Below, in pieces: positions 9,019 to 20,639 of a stretch of DNA of 64,000 bases (positions are counted from its first letter, which is position 1; the number at the start of each line of letters is the position of its first letter). The DNA is taken from positions 76,196,152 to 76,260,151 of the forward strand of contig CM024756.1 of the NCBI GenBank assembly GCA_014218235.1, in the 5' to 3' direction. The notes beneath the pieces are model-generated. The model worked only from the letters and a program-made list of their open reading frames with translations. It was not told the origin of the DNA and made no database searches. Both the position numbers and the translations under genes were made by a program. This DNA comes from Colocasia esculenta (lineage: Eukaryota > Streptophyta > Magnoliopsida > Alismatales > Araceae).

Positions 9019-10937
9019 GAGCCCCAGCTCGAGTATTTGCATTAGCTCGTGAGGACGCTGAGCAGGCGGATCATGTCACCGAAGGTACGGTTTTATTCTT
9101 AGGTGTGTATGCTCGGGTTTTGTTTCGATACGGGTGCTACCCACTCGTTCATTTCCGAGCGTTTTGCTAGGCAATTAGCTTTAGAGTCAGGGTTGGAGTC
9201 TGAGGAGTTAGAAGTCCCTTTGTCTGTGCACACACCTGCAGGTACAGTATCGACTAGGAAGTGTATTCCGTCTTTACCAGTGTGCATTGAGGATAGAGTC
9301 CTAGAAGGGTGCTTCTTCTTGCTTAAGATGAAGGACTATGATGCCATTCTTGGTCTGGATTGGCTAGAGGAGCACTATGCGTTAGTAGATTGTCGTGGGA
9401 AGAAGATTGTTTTCCGCATTCCTAGTGAGGATGAATTTTCTCATCCTTTGCCGAGGAACTTGGCAGGGAAGTTTGTCATCTCGGCCATGAGGGCGATGAG
9501 AATGATGAACAAGGGTTGTGACGCTTTTCTTGCCAGCGTGGTATTAGTACCCAAGGTTGATGAGTCACTTACTCTTGCAGAGATAGATGTAGTGCAGGAT
9601 TTTCCAGATGTCTTTCCCGATGATTTATCTGGATTGCCACCGGCGAGAGAGATAGAGTTCACTCTAGAGTTGCTTCCAGGCACCTCTCCTATCTCAAGGC
9701 ACCTTATCGGATGGCCCCTGCGGAATTAGCAGAGCTAAGAAAGCAGTTGCAGGATTTGTTAGATAAGGGATTTATTCACCCTAGCGTTTCCCCTTGGGGA
9801 GCACCTGTCTTATTCGTGAAGAAGAAGGATGGGTCACTTAGGTTATGCATCGATTATAGGAAGCTGAACCAAGTGACGGTGAAGAACAGGTATCCCTTAC
9901 CTCGGATTGATAATTTGTTTGACCAGCTACAGAATGCATCAGCCTTTTCCAAGATTGATTTGTATTCTGGTTATTATCAGTTGAGGATTAGGAGTGAGGA
10001 TGTGTCCAAGACGGCTTTTAGAACCCGTTATGGACATTATGAGTTTTTGGTCCTTCCTTTTGGTCTGACCAACACCCCGGCAGCGTTCATGGATTTCATG
10101 AACAGGGTGTTTAGACCATATTTAGAGAGTCTTGTGGTAGTTTTCATTGATGACGTGCTGGTCTACTCTCCGGATGTGGCCACACATTGTCAGTATTTGA
10201 GGGTAGTGTTAGAGGTTCTCCGTGAGCACAGGCTGTATGCAAAATTCAGCAAGTGCAATTTTTGGTTGCGCGAGGTTCATTTCCTTGGGCATGTTATCTC
10301 CGGTGCCGGTGTAGCAGTGGATCCAGCGAAAGTCCAAGCTGTTATGGATTGGGAAATTCCCAAGACTCCTTCAGAGATTCGGAGTTTTCTTGGTTTGGCA
10401 GGTTATTATCGGCGATTTATTGAAGGATTTTCATCCATCGCCGCACCATTGACTCAGCTAACCAGGAAGGGAGTAAAGTTTTTCTGGTCCGAGGAGTGTG
10501 AGAGTAGTTTTCAGTTGTTGAAGATTAAGCTCACTTCGTCTCCTGTGTTAGTTTTACCGAGCGGTGTAGAGGGTTTTGTTGTACACGGATGCATCTCGGA
10601 TTGGCCTTGGCTGTCTATTGATGCAGCAAGGAAGGGTAGTAGTGTATGCTTCTCGTCAATTGAAGGAGCATGAGTGAAATTATCCGACTCATGATCTTGA
10701 GCTTGCGGTAGTGGTTCATGCACTGAAGATCTGGAAGCACTATCTTTATGGTGTCAATTTGAGGTGTTCACTGACCACAAGAGCTTAAAGTATCTTTTCT
10801 CCCAAAAGGAATTAAACCTTAGGCAGAGAAGATGGATTGAGTTCCTGAAGGACTATGACTTCGACCTCCAGTATCATCCTGGAAAGGCGAATGACGTAGC
10901 GGATGCCCTTAGTAGAAAGAGGTCGTCTCTCCAGTAG
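9019..10937 (+). pseudogene. pol: B pol: protease, RT, RNase H
   Basis: The aspartic protease active site DTGATHSF is at about 9127-9150, just after a one-base insertion near 9125 that breaks the frame from gag. RT runs from about 9690: VLFVKKKDGSLRLCIDYRKL, FSKIDL, FRTRYGHYEF, LPFGLTN and the catalytic FIDDV at 10143-10157. The RNase H part has TDHKSLKYLF, LNLRQRRWIEFL and YHPGKANDVADALSR, but bases are missing near 10575 and a TAG follows at about 10935. Sense and order are those of Ty3/Gypsy. At least four frame breaks make it non-functional. Confidence 0.9.
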
Positions 10938-12440
10938 GATTGGAAAATGTTGGAGGATGTGGCGTGTGCAATGACTGAGTTAGAGCCATCATTGTGTCAG
11001 GCTTTTATAGCTCAGTTGTCCATTAGGTCTTCGATGTTGGATGAGGTAATCGAGCAACAGAAAGCCGACCCTAGACTCCAAGAGTTAGTGGGCAAGGTGG
11101 GCATTGCTCATGATGAGGATGGTGTGATTAGATTCCATCACCGTGTTTGTGTTCCCGACATCGTGGATGTCCGTGAGCATGTATTAGCAGAAGCCCATAG
11201 GTCTAGATTCTCTATTCATCCGGGTAACACCAAGATGTACCAGGATTTGAAGAGATCTTTTTGGTGGTCTAGCATGAAGAGAGATGTAGCAGAATTTGTG
11301 TCTAGATGTCTAGTTTGCCAGCAAGTGAAGGCCGAGCGGCAGCGACCATCTGGTCTTATGCAGAAGATGGAGATCCCAGTGTGGAAGTGGGAAGCTGCCA
11401 CTATGGATTTCGTTACGGGTTTTCCTCGATCCAACGGGTTAACGACTCAATTTGGGTAGTGGTAGATAGATTCTCGAAGACTGCGCATTTCTTGCCTATG
11501 AAGAAGAAGCAGTCAGTAGAGAGTTTAGCTAGATTGTATGTTAGTAGTATTATTAGATTGCATGGTGTCCCAAAGTTGATCATTTTGGATCGAGATCCAC
11601 GATTTACTTTGAGGCTGTGGAAGGGTCTTCAGGATGCGTTAGGTTGGGAGCTAAAGCTCAGTTCGGCATTTCATCCCCAGACAGATGGACAGTCCGAGAG
11701 GACTATCCAAACGCTCGAGGATATGTTGAGGGGTGTGTGCTGGATTGGAAGGATGATTGGAAGCACCATTTACCTTTAGTGGAGTTCGCATATAACAATA
11801 GTTTTCATGCGAGTATTGGTATGGCTCCATTTGAGGCGTTGTATGGTAGGCCCTGCAGATCTCCTTTATGTTGGGAGGAGAGTGGTGATAGGCAGGTGAT
11901 TGGTCCGGAGTTAGTTCAGGAGACTTTGGATAAGGTCCAGATGATTTGGAAGAGGCTTGTTGCGGTACAGGATAGGCAGAAGAGTTATGCCGATAATAGG
12001 AGGAAGGATTTAGAGTTTGCAGTAGGTGAGCATGTCTTTTTAGAGATTTTGCCTACTCGTGGTGTAGTTAGATTTAGCAGGCATGGTAAGTTAAGTCCTA
12101 GATTCATTGGCCCATATGAGATTCTCAGACGATTGGGCAACGTGGCATATGAGCTAGCTTTACCCCCAGCATTAGCTAGTGTTCATCATGTTTTCCACGT
12201 TTCTATGCTCAGGAGCTATGTCAGAGATCCATCTCATGTTATTAGCCATGAGCCAGTAGAGATCAGCCAGATCTTTCTTATGTGGAGCAACCAGTAGCTA
12301 TTCTTGACCGGAAGGTTCAACATCTCCGGAACAAGAGCATTGCGTCGGTGAAAGTTTTATGGCGCAACTTCTCGCGAGAGGAGGCTACTTGGGAGCTTGA
12401 GGATGCAATGAGGAAGAAGTATCCTCAGTTGTTTGAGTAG
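10938..12440 (+). pseudogene. pol: B integrase with chromodomain-like tail
   Basis: The HHCC zinc-binding region is present (SRFSIHPGNTKMYQDLKRSF, then CLVCQQVKAERQRP). The D,D,E core follows: TMDFVTG near 11403, VVDRFSKTAHFLPM, DRDPRFT and HPQTDGQSERT near 11675. The GPY/F-type module is FIGPYEILRRLGNVAYELALP near 12103. The tail has VLWRNF and EEATWELEDAM near 12350-12410, as in chromovirus chromodomains that guide insertion into heterochromatin, and stops with TAG at 12438-12440. Frameshifts occur near 11440, 11740 and 12260. Confidence 0.9.
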
Positions 12441-12475
12441 TGTCAGGCTAACTTCGAGGACGAAGTTTTTTTTTT

Positions 12476-12488
12476 AAGGGGGAGAGGG
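12476..12488 (+). promoter_or_regulatory. B polypurine tract
   Basis: AAGGGGGAGAGGG directly before the 3' LTR; plus-strand primer. Confidence 0.9.
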
Positions 12489-15074
12489 TGTAAGGCCCTT
12501 GATTTTCATCTTGAGTGTTTACTATGTATATATGCGTATATGAGTACATATTATTGATGTATAGAGTATTGTGCATAGTATTATATATATATTGCATGAG
12601 TAAATAATTGTAATGTATGCATTGTTAATATATATATATACATATGTGTGATGTATAATAGTTCTGCATTTTAAGTTCTGTGCAGACGACCTGTTGGCGT
12701 CAACATCAGTTACGTTGACCTTAATCAGCGGCCACATCGATGGACGCCTACTCAGATTGGCGGCTATAGATGTTGATGTTTACCTCCAGATCTATTGCGA
12801 TTTCAGATCCGGAAACGCCCCCAAAAATGTCGCCCTCTGATTTGGAAACCGTTCCCAACGGTAACCTAGCCTAACCCTTATGCGTATCCGACCCCCCCCT
12901 TTATATTGTCCAGTTTTCGGCCAAGTCTGTCCTTTGACTCTTGGGTCAAAAACCTAGACTTTCTGTGCAAAAACTTGTTTTGGAACTCTTCAATCCGACT
13001 ACTAGAGGCTTCATCCGGCGATCGGCATCGACTAGAGAGGACTCTAAACATCCGGGAACGACTTCCCCACGCGGGTATGCAGTGAAGATCAACAGGGAAC
13101 CCGGATAAAGAAGGATTTTAAGGCTCTTTAGCTCTGGCTGAGGAGAGCTTCTTCAACTTAAAACATCGATTGGGGATTTTATCCAAGGCAAGTAACCCAA
13201 CCACATCATCCCTACATGTGTCTAGTATGTCCCAGAAATTTTACGGATTTTTTCTCGTGTCCTGGAACCCCCATTCAAGTGATCTTTTGACGTTCAGTCT
13301 GTGTTCTGCATAGACAGGAACTTAACGGCAGGATATCTTGCCGTTAAGATTTTAAGTTGGCGATGATCTTTGTTGTCGTTAACCTGGTAAATGGTCACCC
13401 CCTTGCTGTTTAGTTCTTCAGGCAGAAACAGTTGGTTTGTCTGCCCTTTATAACCTATTTTTCGGGATTTCTGTGCATAAGGATATATGGTAAATCTTGT
13501 ATGTTATAAAGTATCTATATATTAATATATAATATATATAATATATATATTATATATATATATAACACCATGGAGTATGTTATGAAATTTTGATGAATTT
13601 TCGTTTACTGCAATAATTACTGGAAATTTCTGAAACATTGTTGTGAGCATGTTAAATTATTGTTACATGACTTGGTGATAAAGTTTGATGTCATAAATTT
13701 CAATGGTAGTTAAATCATCATCAGAATGCACTGTTATAATTGATAAATTTCTGATAGCTGTATAAATTATTATATTTTTCTGAATTGAAAAATAGTGAGC
13801 ATGCCTTTTAGTCTAGACATTTTATAAATAGTGTGAAAATAATTAATTGGATAACAGTATGTACTTATTACAATAATTTCATCATGAAAAGGATATGGAT
13901 TAGTGTTAATTAAAAATGATTAATGTAATTTCAGCATGATAAGAATCAATTGGTAGTTGAGACTGATTTAGTTCTATTAACAGTAGTACCATGATAGGGA
14001 CCTGAACCATGTGCATGAATGTGGAAATGAGAATAACGGTTAAAATGGTGTAAAATTGTGTGTGTTTAAATGGAAAATGTGTAAATGTGCCAGTGGGTGA
14101 CACTGCTACCTTAGAGGGCTGTGGAACGGTACTGTGGTAAGTCCCCACAGGAAGGTTCATACTGTGTGATGTCCCACAGGCATTGGGATTAAATCCTGGA
14201 GGCGAACAAGTATCGCTAGTTAGGGTGGAGAGTGCTTCTCCCGATTCTGCGCAGTAACTAAGATTTATCACTGAAATGCCTAGGTGATAGATATGTGTTG
14301 TGATGAGTGTGTGGTCCTTCTAATGGTGGTTTGGGCTATATGTCACGGCATTTAAATAATGTGAAATTGTGTTTAAGGGATATGCATGTGAAAACTGTGA
14401 AATTGTGTAAATGATTATATGTTAATATGAACTCTTGTGATAGCATGTGAATGATAACGTCATAAATGAATATGTTATTCTACATAGAAAAACAGCAAGC
14501 TTTTCATGTGTATAAATGTGTTATTCATGTAAATATGATTATAGAATCCATGCTAGAATTGTCTCTTTCTTTATATGCATAAACTCTATGTTTAAGATGA
14601 CAAATGTTAACATGTGAAGATATAAATGTAGTTAAATGAAACTTAGTTAACATATTGATAAATGTGTAGAGAACATGTGATAGGCTTTAAGTTATTGAAC
14701 ATTTTGTACTAAACAATTTCCATGTGTAACATGTGTAGAAATCATGTTTAGGTTCTATTTGCATAAATAGTTAAATCCATGCTTATATGTGATCGTGTGG
14801 TATGAGAATGTGAATGTTAGGTGATGCATGTAAGTTTAATGTGTTTAGAGTTACTTGTTGAGTTCTTTTGGACTCATTCTTGCTTCGGCGTACAGGTGCA
14901 GACGTTACTACTCTTCCGAGGAAGTCGTTAGGAGCGACTCGGAGCGGGAGTAGGAGACATTGTGGATTAGCATTGTATTTTCATTTTCATAAGTATGTAA
15001 TAAAGGACTCTGTGTAGTCTTATGTGGACAATGTACTTAATTCATTGTTTTAGTTATGAAATGTCTAGTTTCTT
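12489..15074 (+). repeat. B 3' LTR, truncated and internally deleted
   Basis: Starts TGTAAGGCCC like the 5' LTR. It lacks about 200 bp corresponding to 5936-6141 (junction near 13846) and its last 200 bp or so. Hairpin H1 is at 13321-13348, and H2 is kept in a wobble-rich form near 13385-13440. It ends near 15074 within a short CTCTAT-like overlap with A's LTR. No gene. Confidence 0.88.
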
Positions 15075-15780
15075 ATCTCTATCTGGGTTCTATGCCGATG
15101 ATGAACGCATCCCGGTGTCGGAGAAGCCTTCCCCTATGCTTAGACTCCCCTCCAGTCATGAAAGATCGCTGGCAGGAGTCGCCAAATCGCCAAATCCACG
15201 ATCCCAAAATCAGGTTTTACATACAGAAAATAGGGTTTTTGACAAAATGCCAAAGGACCTAACCTCACCCTAAGTCATTTCTTTTATAGGGTTGGGGTTT
15301 AGGAACGCGCTTGGGTAGGCTAGGTTACCGTTGGGGGACGGTTTCCTAAACCAAGGGCGACATTTTCAGAGGCATTTCTGGATTTGAAATCGCAACAGAT
15401 CTGGGAGGTAAACGTAAACATCACTAGCCGCCAATTCTCAATCGGCATCCATCGATGTGGCCGCTGACTTACCATCAGCGTCAACTCATGTTGACGCCAA
15501 CAGGTCATCTGCACATAACTTATAAACTATAGAAAATTATATTTACACAATACATATACATAACCATACAAAGTACACTTTATAAAATAATACTATCCAT
15601 GCAATGTAATTATATATATATATATATACATATATGTATACAATAGGTATACATACTTAAATTTACATCAATCTATCAATTAGTTTATTTACATACTCAT
15701 ATATATTTCTACACATACAAGCATCTAGTTCTACCACAAACAAACACCTATACCAGAAAGCAAAATTCTAGGGCCTTACA
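15075..15780 (-). repeat. A 3' LTR, inner piece
   Basis: From about 15088 it matches 22995-23703 of A's right LTR and ends GGCCTTACA at 15780, next to A's internal region. The 15075-15087 bases are the ambiguous deletion junction with B. The plus frame at 15022-15273 spans that junction and is not a gene. Confidence 0.88.
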
Positions 15781-15792
15781 CCCTCTCCCCCT
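15781..15792 (-). promoter_or_regulatory. A polypurine tract
   Basis: On the minus strand, AAGGGGGAGAGGG lies directly before the 3' LTR. Confidence 0.88.
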
Positions 15793-15825
15793 TAAAGAAA
15801 TGTCGTCCTCAAAGTTAGAATGACA

Positions 15826-17274
15826 CTACTCAACAACTGAGGATATTTCTTCCTCATTGCATCCTCAAGCTCCCAAGTAGCCTCCTCTCGCGAGAAGTTG
15901 CGCCATAATACTTTCACCGACGCAATAAGAAAGATCTAGCTGGATCTCCACTGGCTCGTGGCTAATAACATAAGATGGATCTCTGACATACCTTCTGAGC
16001 ATAGATACGTGGAAAATAGGATGAACACTAGCTAACGCCGGGGGTAAAGCTAGTTCATATGCCACGTTGCCCAATCGTCTGAGAATCTCATACGGGCCAA
16101 TGAATCTAGGACTTAACATACCATGCTGCCAATCTAACTACACCATGAGTAGGAGAAATCTTTAAAAGACATGCTCACCTACCTCGAACTCCAAATCCTT
16201 CCTCCTGTTGTCGGCATAACTCTTCTGCCTATCCTGTGCTGCAACAAGCCTCTTCCTAATCAGCTGGACCTTATCCGAAGTCTCCTGAACTAACCCCAGA
16301 CCAATCAACTACCTATCACCGGTCTCCTCCCAACATAAAGGAGACCTACAAGGCCTGCCATACAACGCCTCAAATGGAGCCATACCAACGCTCGCATGGA
16401 AACTGTTGTTGTATGCGAACTCCACAAGAGGTAAATGGCGCTCCCAATCATCCTTCCAATCCAGAACACACACCCTCAACATATTCTCGAGTGTCTGTAT
16501 AGTCCTTTCAGACTGTTCATCTGTCTGGGGATGAAAAGCCGAACTGAGCTTCAATTCAGAACCTAACGCATCCTGAAGACCCTTCCATAGCCTCGAAGTA
16601 AATCTCGGATCTCGATCTGAAATGATCGACTTCGGGACACCATGCAATCTAATAATGCTACTAATATACAATCTAGCTAAACTCTCTATTGACTGCTTCT
16701 TCTTCATGGGCAAGAAATGCTCAGTCTTCGAGAATCTATCTACCACTACCCAAATCGAGTCATTACCCCATCTGGATCGAGGCAAACCCATAACAAAATC
16801 CATAGTGACAGCTTCCCACTTCCATACTGAAATCTCCATCTTCTGCATAAGCCCAGATGGTCGCCGCCGCTCTGCCTTTACTTGCTGGCATACAAGACAT
16901 CTAGACACATACTCTGCTACATCCTTCTTCATGCCAGACCACCAAAAAGATCTCTTCAAATCCTGGTACATCTTAGTGTTACCCGGATGAATAAAGAATC
17001 TAGACCTATGAGCCTCCGCAAAAATATGCTCACAGACATCCACGATGTCTGGAACACAAACACGGTGATGGAATCTAATCACACCATCCTCATCACGAGC
17101 AATGCCTGCCTTGCCCACTAACTCTTGGAGTATAGGGTCGGCTTTTTACTGCTCGATCACCTCATCCAACACCGAAGACCTAATGGACAACTGAGCTACA
17201 AAGCCTGGCACAATGATGACTCTAACTCAGTCATCGCACACGCTGCATCCTCCAACATCTTCCAATCCTGTTGG
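15826..17274 (-). pseudogene. pol: A integrase, chromodomain partly deleted
   Basis: Minus strand. HHCC region (SRFFIHPGNTKMYQD, CLVCQQVKAERRRP), then the D,D,E core with MDFVMGLPRSRWGNDSIWVV, SDRDPRFTSRL and HPQTDEQSERT (the usual Gly is Glu here). GPYEILRRLGNVAYEL follows at about 16060. Compared with C, about 59 bp are missing at 15925/15926, removing the first half of the chromodomain-like tail; WRNF-type sequence then continues in another frame. The natural stop (15826-15828) is also out of frame by one base. Not functional. Confidence 0.88.
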
Positions 17275-19189
17275 AGAGATGACCTCTTCCTACTAAGGGC
17301 ATCTGCTACAACATTCGCCTTTCCAGGATGATATTGGAGGTCGAAGTCATAGTCCTTCAGGAACTCAATCCATCTTCTCTGCCTAAGGTTTAATTCCTTT
17401 TGGGAGAAAAGATACTTTAGACTCTTGTGGTCAGTGAACACCTCAAATCTGACACCATAAAGATAGTGTCTCCAGATCTTCAGTGCATGCACCACTGCCG
17501 CAAGCTCCAAATCATGAGTCGGATAGTTTCGCTCATGCTCCTTCAATTGGAGAGAAGCATACACTACTACCCTTCCTTGCTGCATCAATACACAGCCAAG
17601 GCCAATCCGAGATGCATCCGTGTAGATAGCAAAACCCTCTACACCGCTCGGCAAAACTAACATAGGAGCCGATGTGAACTTAGTCTTCAATAATTGAAAA
17701 CTACTCTCACACTCCTCAGACTAGACAAACTTTACTCCCTTCCTAGTTAGCTGAGTCAATGGTTCGGCGATAGATGAAAATCCCTCAATGAATCGCCAAT
17801 AATAACCCACCAGACCAAGAAAACTCCTAATCTCTGAAGGAGTCTTGGGAATCTCCAAATCCATAACAGCCTGGACCTTTGCTGGATCAACTGCTACACC
17901 AGCACCGGAGATTACATGCCCAAGGAAATGAACCTCGCGCAACCAAAATCACACTTGCTGAATTTTGCATACAGCTTGTTCTCACGGAGAACCTCTAATA
18001 CTACCCTCAAATGCTGACAGTGTGTGGCCTCATCTGGACAGTAGCCAACACGTCATCAATAAAACTATGACGAAACTATCTAGGTATGGTCTAAACACCT
18101 TGTTCATAAGATCCATGAATGCTGCAGGGGCGTTGGTCAGGCCAAAAGGAAGGACCAAAAACTCATAATGTCCATAACGGGTTCTAAAAGCCGTCTTGGA
18201 CACATCCTCACTCCTTATCCTCAACTGATGATAACCATACCGCAAATCAATCTTAGAAAAGACTGATGCATCTTGCAGCTGGTCAAACAATCATCAATCT
18301 GAGGTAAGGGATACTTGTTCTTCACCGTCACTTGGTTTAGCTTTCTATAATCAATGCATAACCTATGTGATCCATCCTTCTTCTTCACGAATAAGACAAG
18401 TGCGCCCCATGGGGAAACGCTAGGGCGAATAAATCCCTTATCTAACAAATCATGCAACTGCTTCCTTAGCTCAGCTAATTCCGCAGGTGCCATCCGATAA
18501 GGTGCCTTCAAGATAAGAGAGGTGCCTGGTAGCAACTCTAGAGTGAACTCAATCTCTCTAGCCGGTGGCAATCCAGATAAATCATCAGGAAAAACATCTG
18601 GAAACTCTCGCACTACATCAATCTCCACAAGAGTGGGTGACTCATCAGCCTTGGGTACTAATACCACGTTGGCAAGAAAGCGTCACAACCCTTGTTCACC
18701 ATTCTTATTGCCCTCATGGTAGAGATGACAAACTTCCCCGCTAAGTTCCTCGGCAAAGGATGAGAAAATTCATCCTCACCAGGAATGCAGAAAACAATCT
18801 TCTTCCCACGACAATCACTAGCGCATAGTGCTCCTCTAGCCAATCGAGACCAAGAATAGCATCGTAGTCCTTCATCTTTAGCAAGAAGAAACACCCTTTA
18901 GGACTCTATCCTCAATGCACACCGGTAAAGACTGAATACACTTCCTAGTCGATACCGTACCCGCAGGTGTGTGCACAAACAAAAGGACTTCTAAATCCTT
19001 AGACTCTATCCCTAACTCTAAGGCTAACTGCCTAGCAAAATGCTCGGAAATGAACGAGTGGGTAGCACCTGTATCGAACTTAACCTGAGCATGCACACCT
19101 AAGAACAAAACCGTACCTTCGGTAACATGCTCCGCCTGCTCAGCGTCCACACGAGCTAATGCAAACACTCGAGCTGGGGCTCGAGGTCT
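17275..19189 (-). pseudogene. pol: A pol: protease, RT, RNase H
   Basis: Minus strand. The protease is marked by FDTGATHSFISEHF at about 19080-19040. RT has FVKKKDGSHRLCIDYRKLNQ, FSKIDLRYGYHQLRIRSEDV and LPFGLTNAP; the FIDD box is shifted (IVLLMTCWL in the reading track) by a one-base change near 18060. RNase H follows with YTDASRIGLGCVLMQQGRV, DHKSLKYLFSQKELNLRQRR and VADALSRKRSSLQ. Frame breaks near 18890, 18660, 18250 and 17950 and a stop at 17720 show decay. The order and motifs equal those of B and C. Confidence 0.9.
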
Positions 19190-20481
19190 CCTGGTCATCC
19201 TGTCGCTGGTGCTGTTGCTGCTGCTGGGGCTAGTGCCGCTCCACGCTGACCTCCCTGCTGCAGTCTGGGGCAATCCTTGATCCTATGCTCACTACTCTCG
19301 CACTTCAAGCACTTCCCCTCCAACTTCCAACATTCTGTACCACCATGTGCCCTCCTGTAATGAGGACACTCCTTCTGGCCACTAGGGGAATGCTGAGAAG
19401 GTACCTGACTGCTTCCCGATGCCACGGGACGCTGCGGTGACTGAAAAGCCGCCTTCTTCTCTCCTGCCTCTGGAAAGGAGCTGTAGGCCTCTTTTGAGAA
19501 ACCTTCTTCTCCTCCAAGTACTGCTCCATCTCTCCCTCCTGACGACACGCTGCGCTGAGGGCCTCATCGAGGGTACGATGGTCAAATGCCACCAACCTCG
19601 TCCTTAGTGATGGCCTCAGACCCATCACGAACTTTTTCGCCTTCCTGCACTCATTAGCTACAATATGAGGGGCATACTTAGATAGCTCGGAAAACCTGGC
19701 CTCGTACTCCAGTACGGTCATGGAGCCTTGAGTCAAAGAGAGGAACTCCTGCTCCATCTTGTCCTGGAGTGCTCCGGAATAAACTTGGCTCGAAAAAGCC
19801 TCACGAATTCGTCCCAACCAATCCCACAGCACCATCCTCGAACCTGGTACGTAGCAACGAGGACCACCACACGTCGGCTCGCTCCTGCCAAAACCACCTA
19901 TAAGGACTGATCTAAATACTCTAAACTCGGAGAAACTAAATGCATAATTAAACAACACATACCTGTAGCATATAGGTGGCTAGGGTGACTCTGTCATCGT
20001 CGGCACAACTAATAGCTCGGAAGATCTTCTCGATCTCCCTTAACCAGCTCTCAGCTAACAATGGATCGCTCTCCCCCTTAAAAGAAGGTGGCGACATCCT
20101 CTTGAACCGTTCCATGATGGATGGTCCACCATGGTCCTGAGCCTAAGGAACTGGCACCTGAGCCTGCTACAGCAAATAATCATAAGCAACACATATAGCA
20201 TAGCAACATAATAAACATATCATCAAGTAAAACATACTACTTTGTCTATCATTCTAACCTAAGCCTGCTGAGCCTGGAGTGCAGCTTGGGTGTGGGCCTG
20301 CGTCTGCATGGCCTGCACTAACCCTGCATGAACACTCCATAGTCTACTGGTGGCGGTGGGGGAAGCATAGGACCCTAGGTGCTGGGGCCTACTGCTCACC
20401 GTGATCCTCACGCCGAGGCTCATCTCTCCTCTGCTCACCCTCACGAGCAGGGACACTACCACGCCTACCTCTCGAAGCCAT
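19190..20481 (-). pseudogene. gag: A gag with two introns
   Basis: Minus strand; ATG at 20481-20479 (MASRGRRG). Exon 1 is 20259-20481, intron 1 is 20167-20258, exon 2 is 19963-20166, intron 2 is 19885-19962, and exon 3 starts at 19884. The gag domain is recognisable (LSLTQGSMTVLEYEARFSEL, FVMGLRPSLRTR). Zinc knuckles are C-x2-C-x3-H-x4-C (CPHYRRAHGGTEC, with a Cys changed to Tyr) and CLKCESSEHRIKDC. Exon 3 has a frame change near 19780. In-frame stops also occur in exon 1. Confidence 0.83.
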
Positions 20482-20622
20482 AACTACAAATATTCAATCT
20501 CCATTAAGGACTAAGCTATCAAATTTCCTAACCATATTCTTAAATATGTGGACAATCTATACAAACTTAGCATATAATGAAGATGATGGTACATGCATAT
20601 TTATGTACAATTTCAGCCTGTA

Positions 20623-20639
20623 TCTCTGATACCAATCTC
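20623..20639 (-). other. A primer binding site (initiator Met tRNA)
   Basis: Minus strand GAGATTGGTATCAGAGA next to the 5' LTR, identical to that of B. Confidence 0.9.

Larger units (their letters stand above)
4565..15074 (+). mobile_element. B: Tekay-type Ty3/Gypsy element, right end deleted
   Basis: Inserted in the left LTR of A. Starts TGTAAGGCCC at 4565. The 5' LTR ends TTACA at 7573, followed by the primer site. gag-pol occupies 7734-12440, the polypurine tract 12476-12488, and the 3' LTR starts at 12489 but stops near 15074, about 200 bp short of the 5' LTR. Sequence of A's LTR follows directly, so the right terminus and right target duplication were lost. The left flank is ACACAT. The open frames are broken. 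Confidence 0.9.

Noticed and set aside
2564..15780. A and B as one tandem Gypsy array
   Set aside because: They are in opposite orientation, and B interrupts A's LTR at a defined point, so this is nesting.
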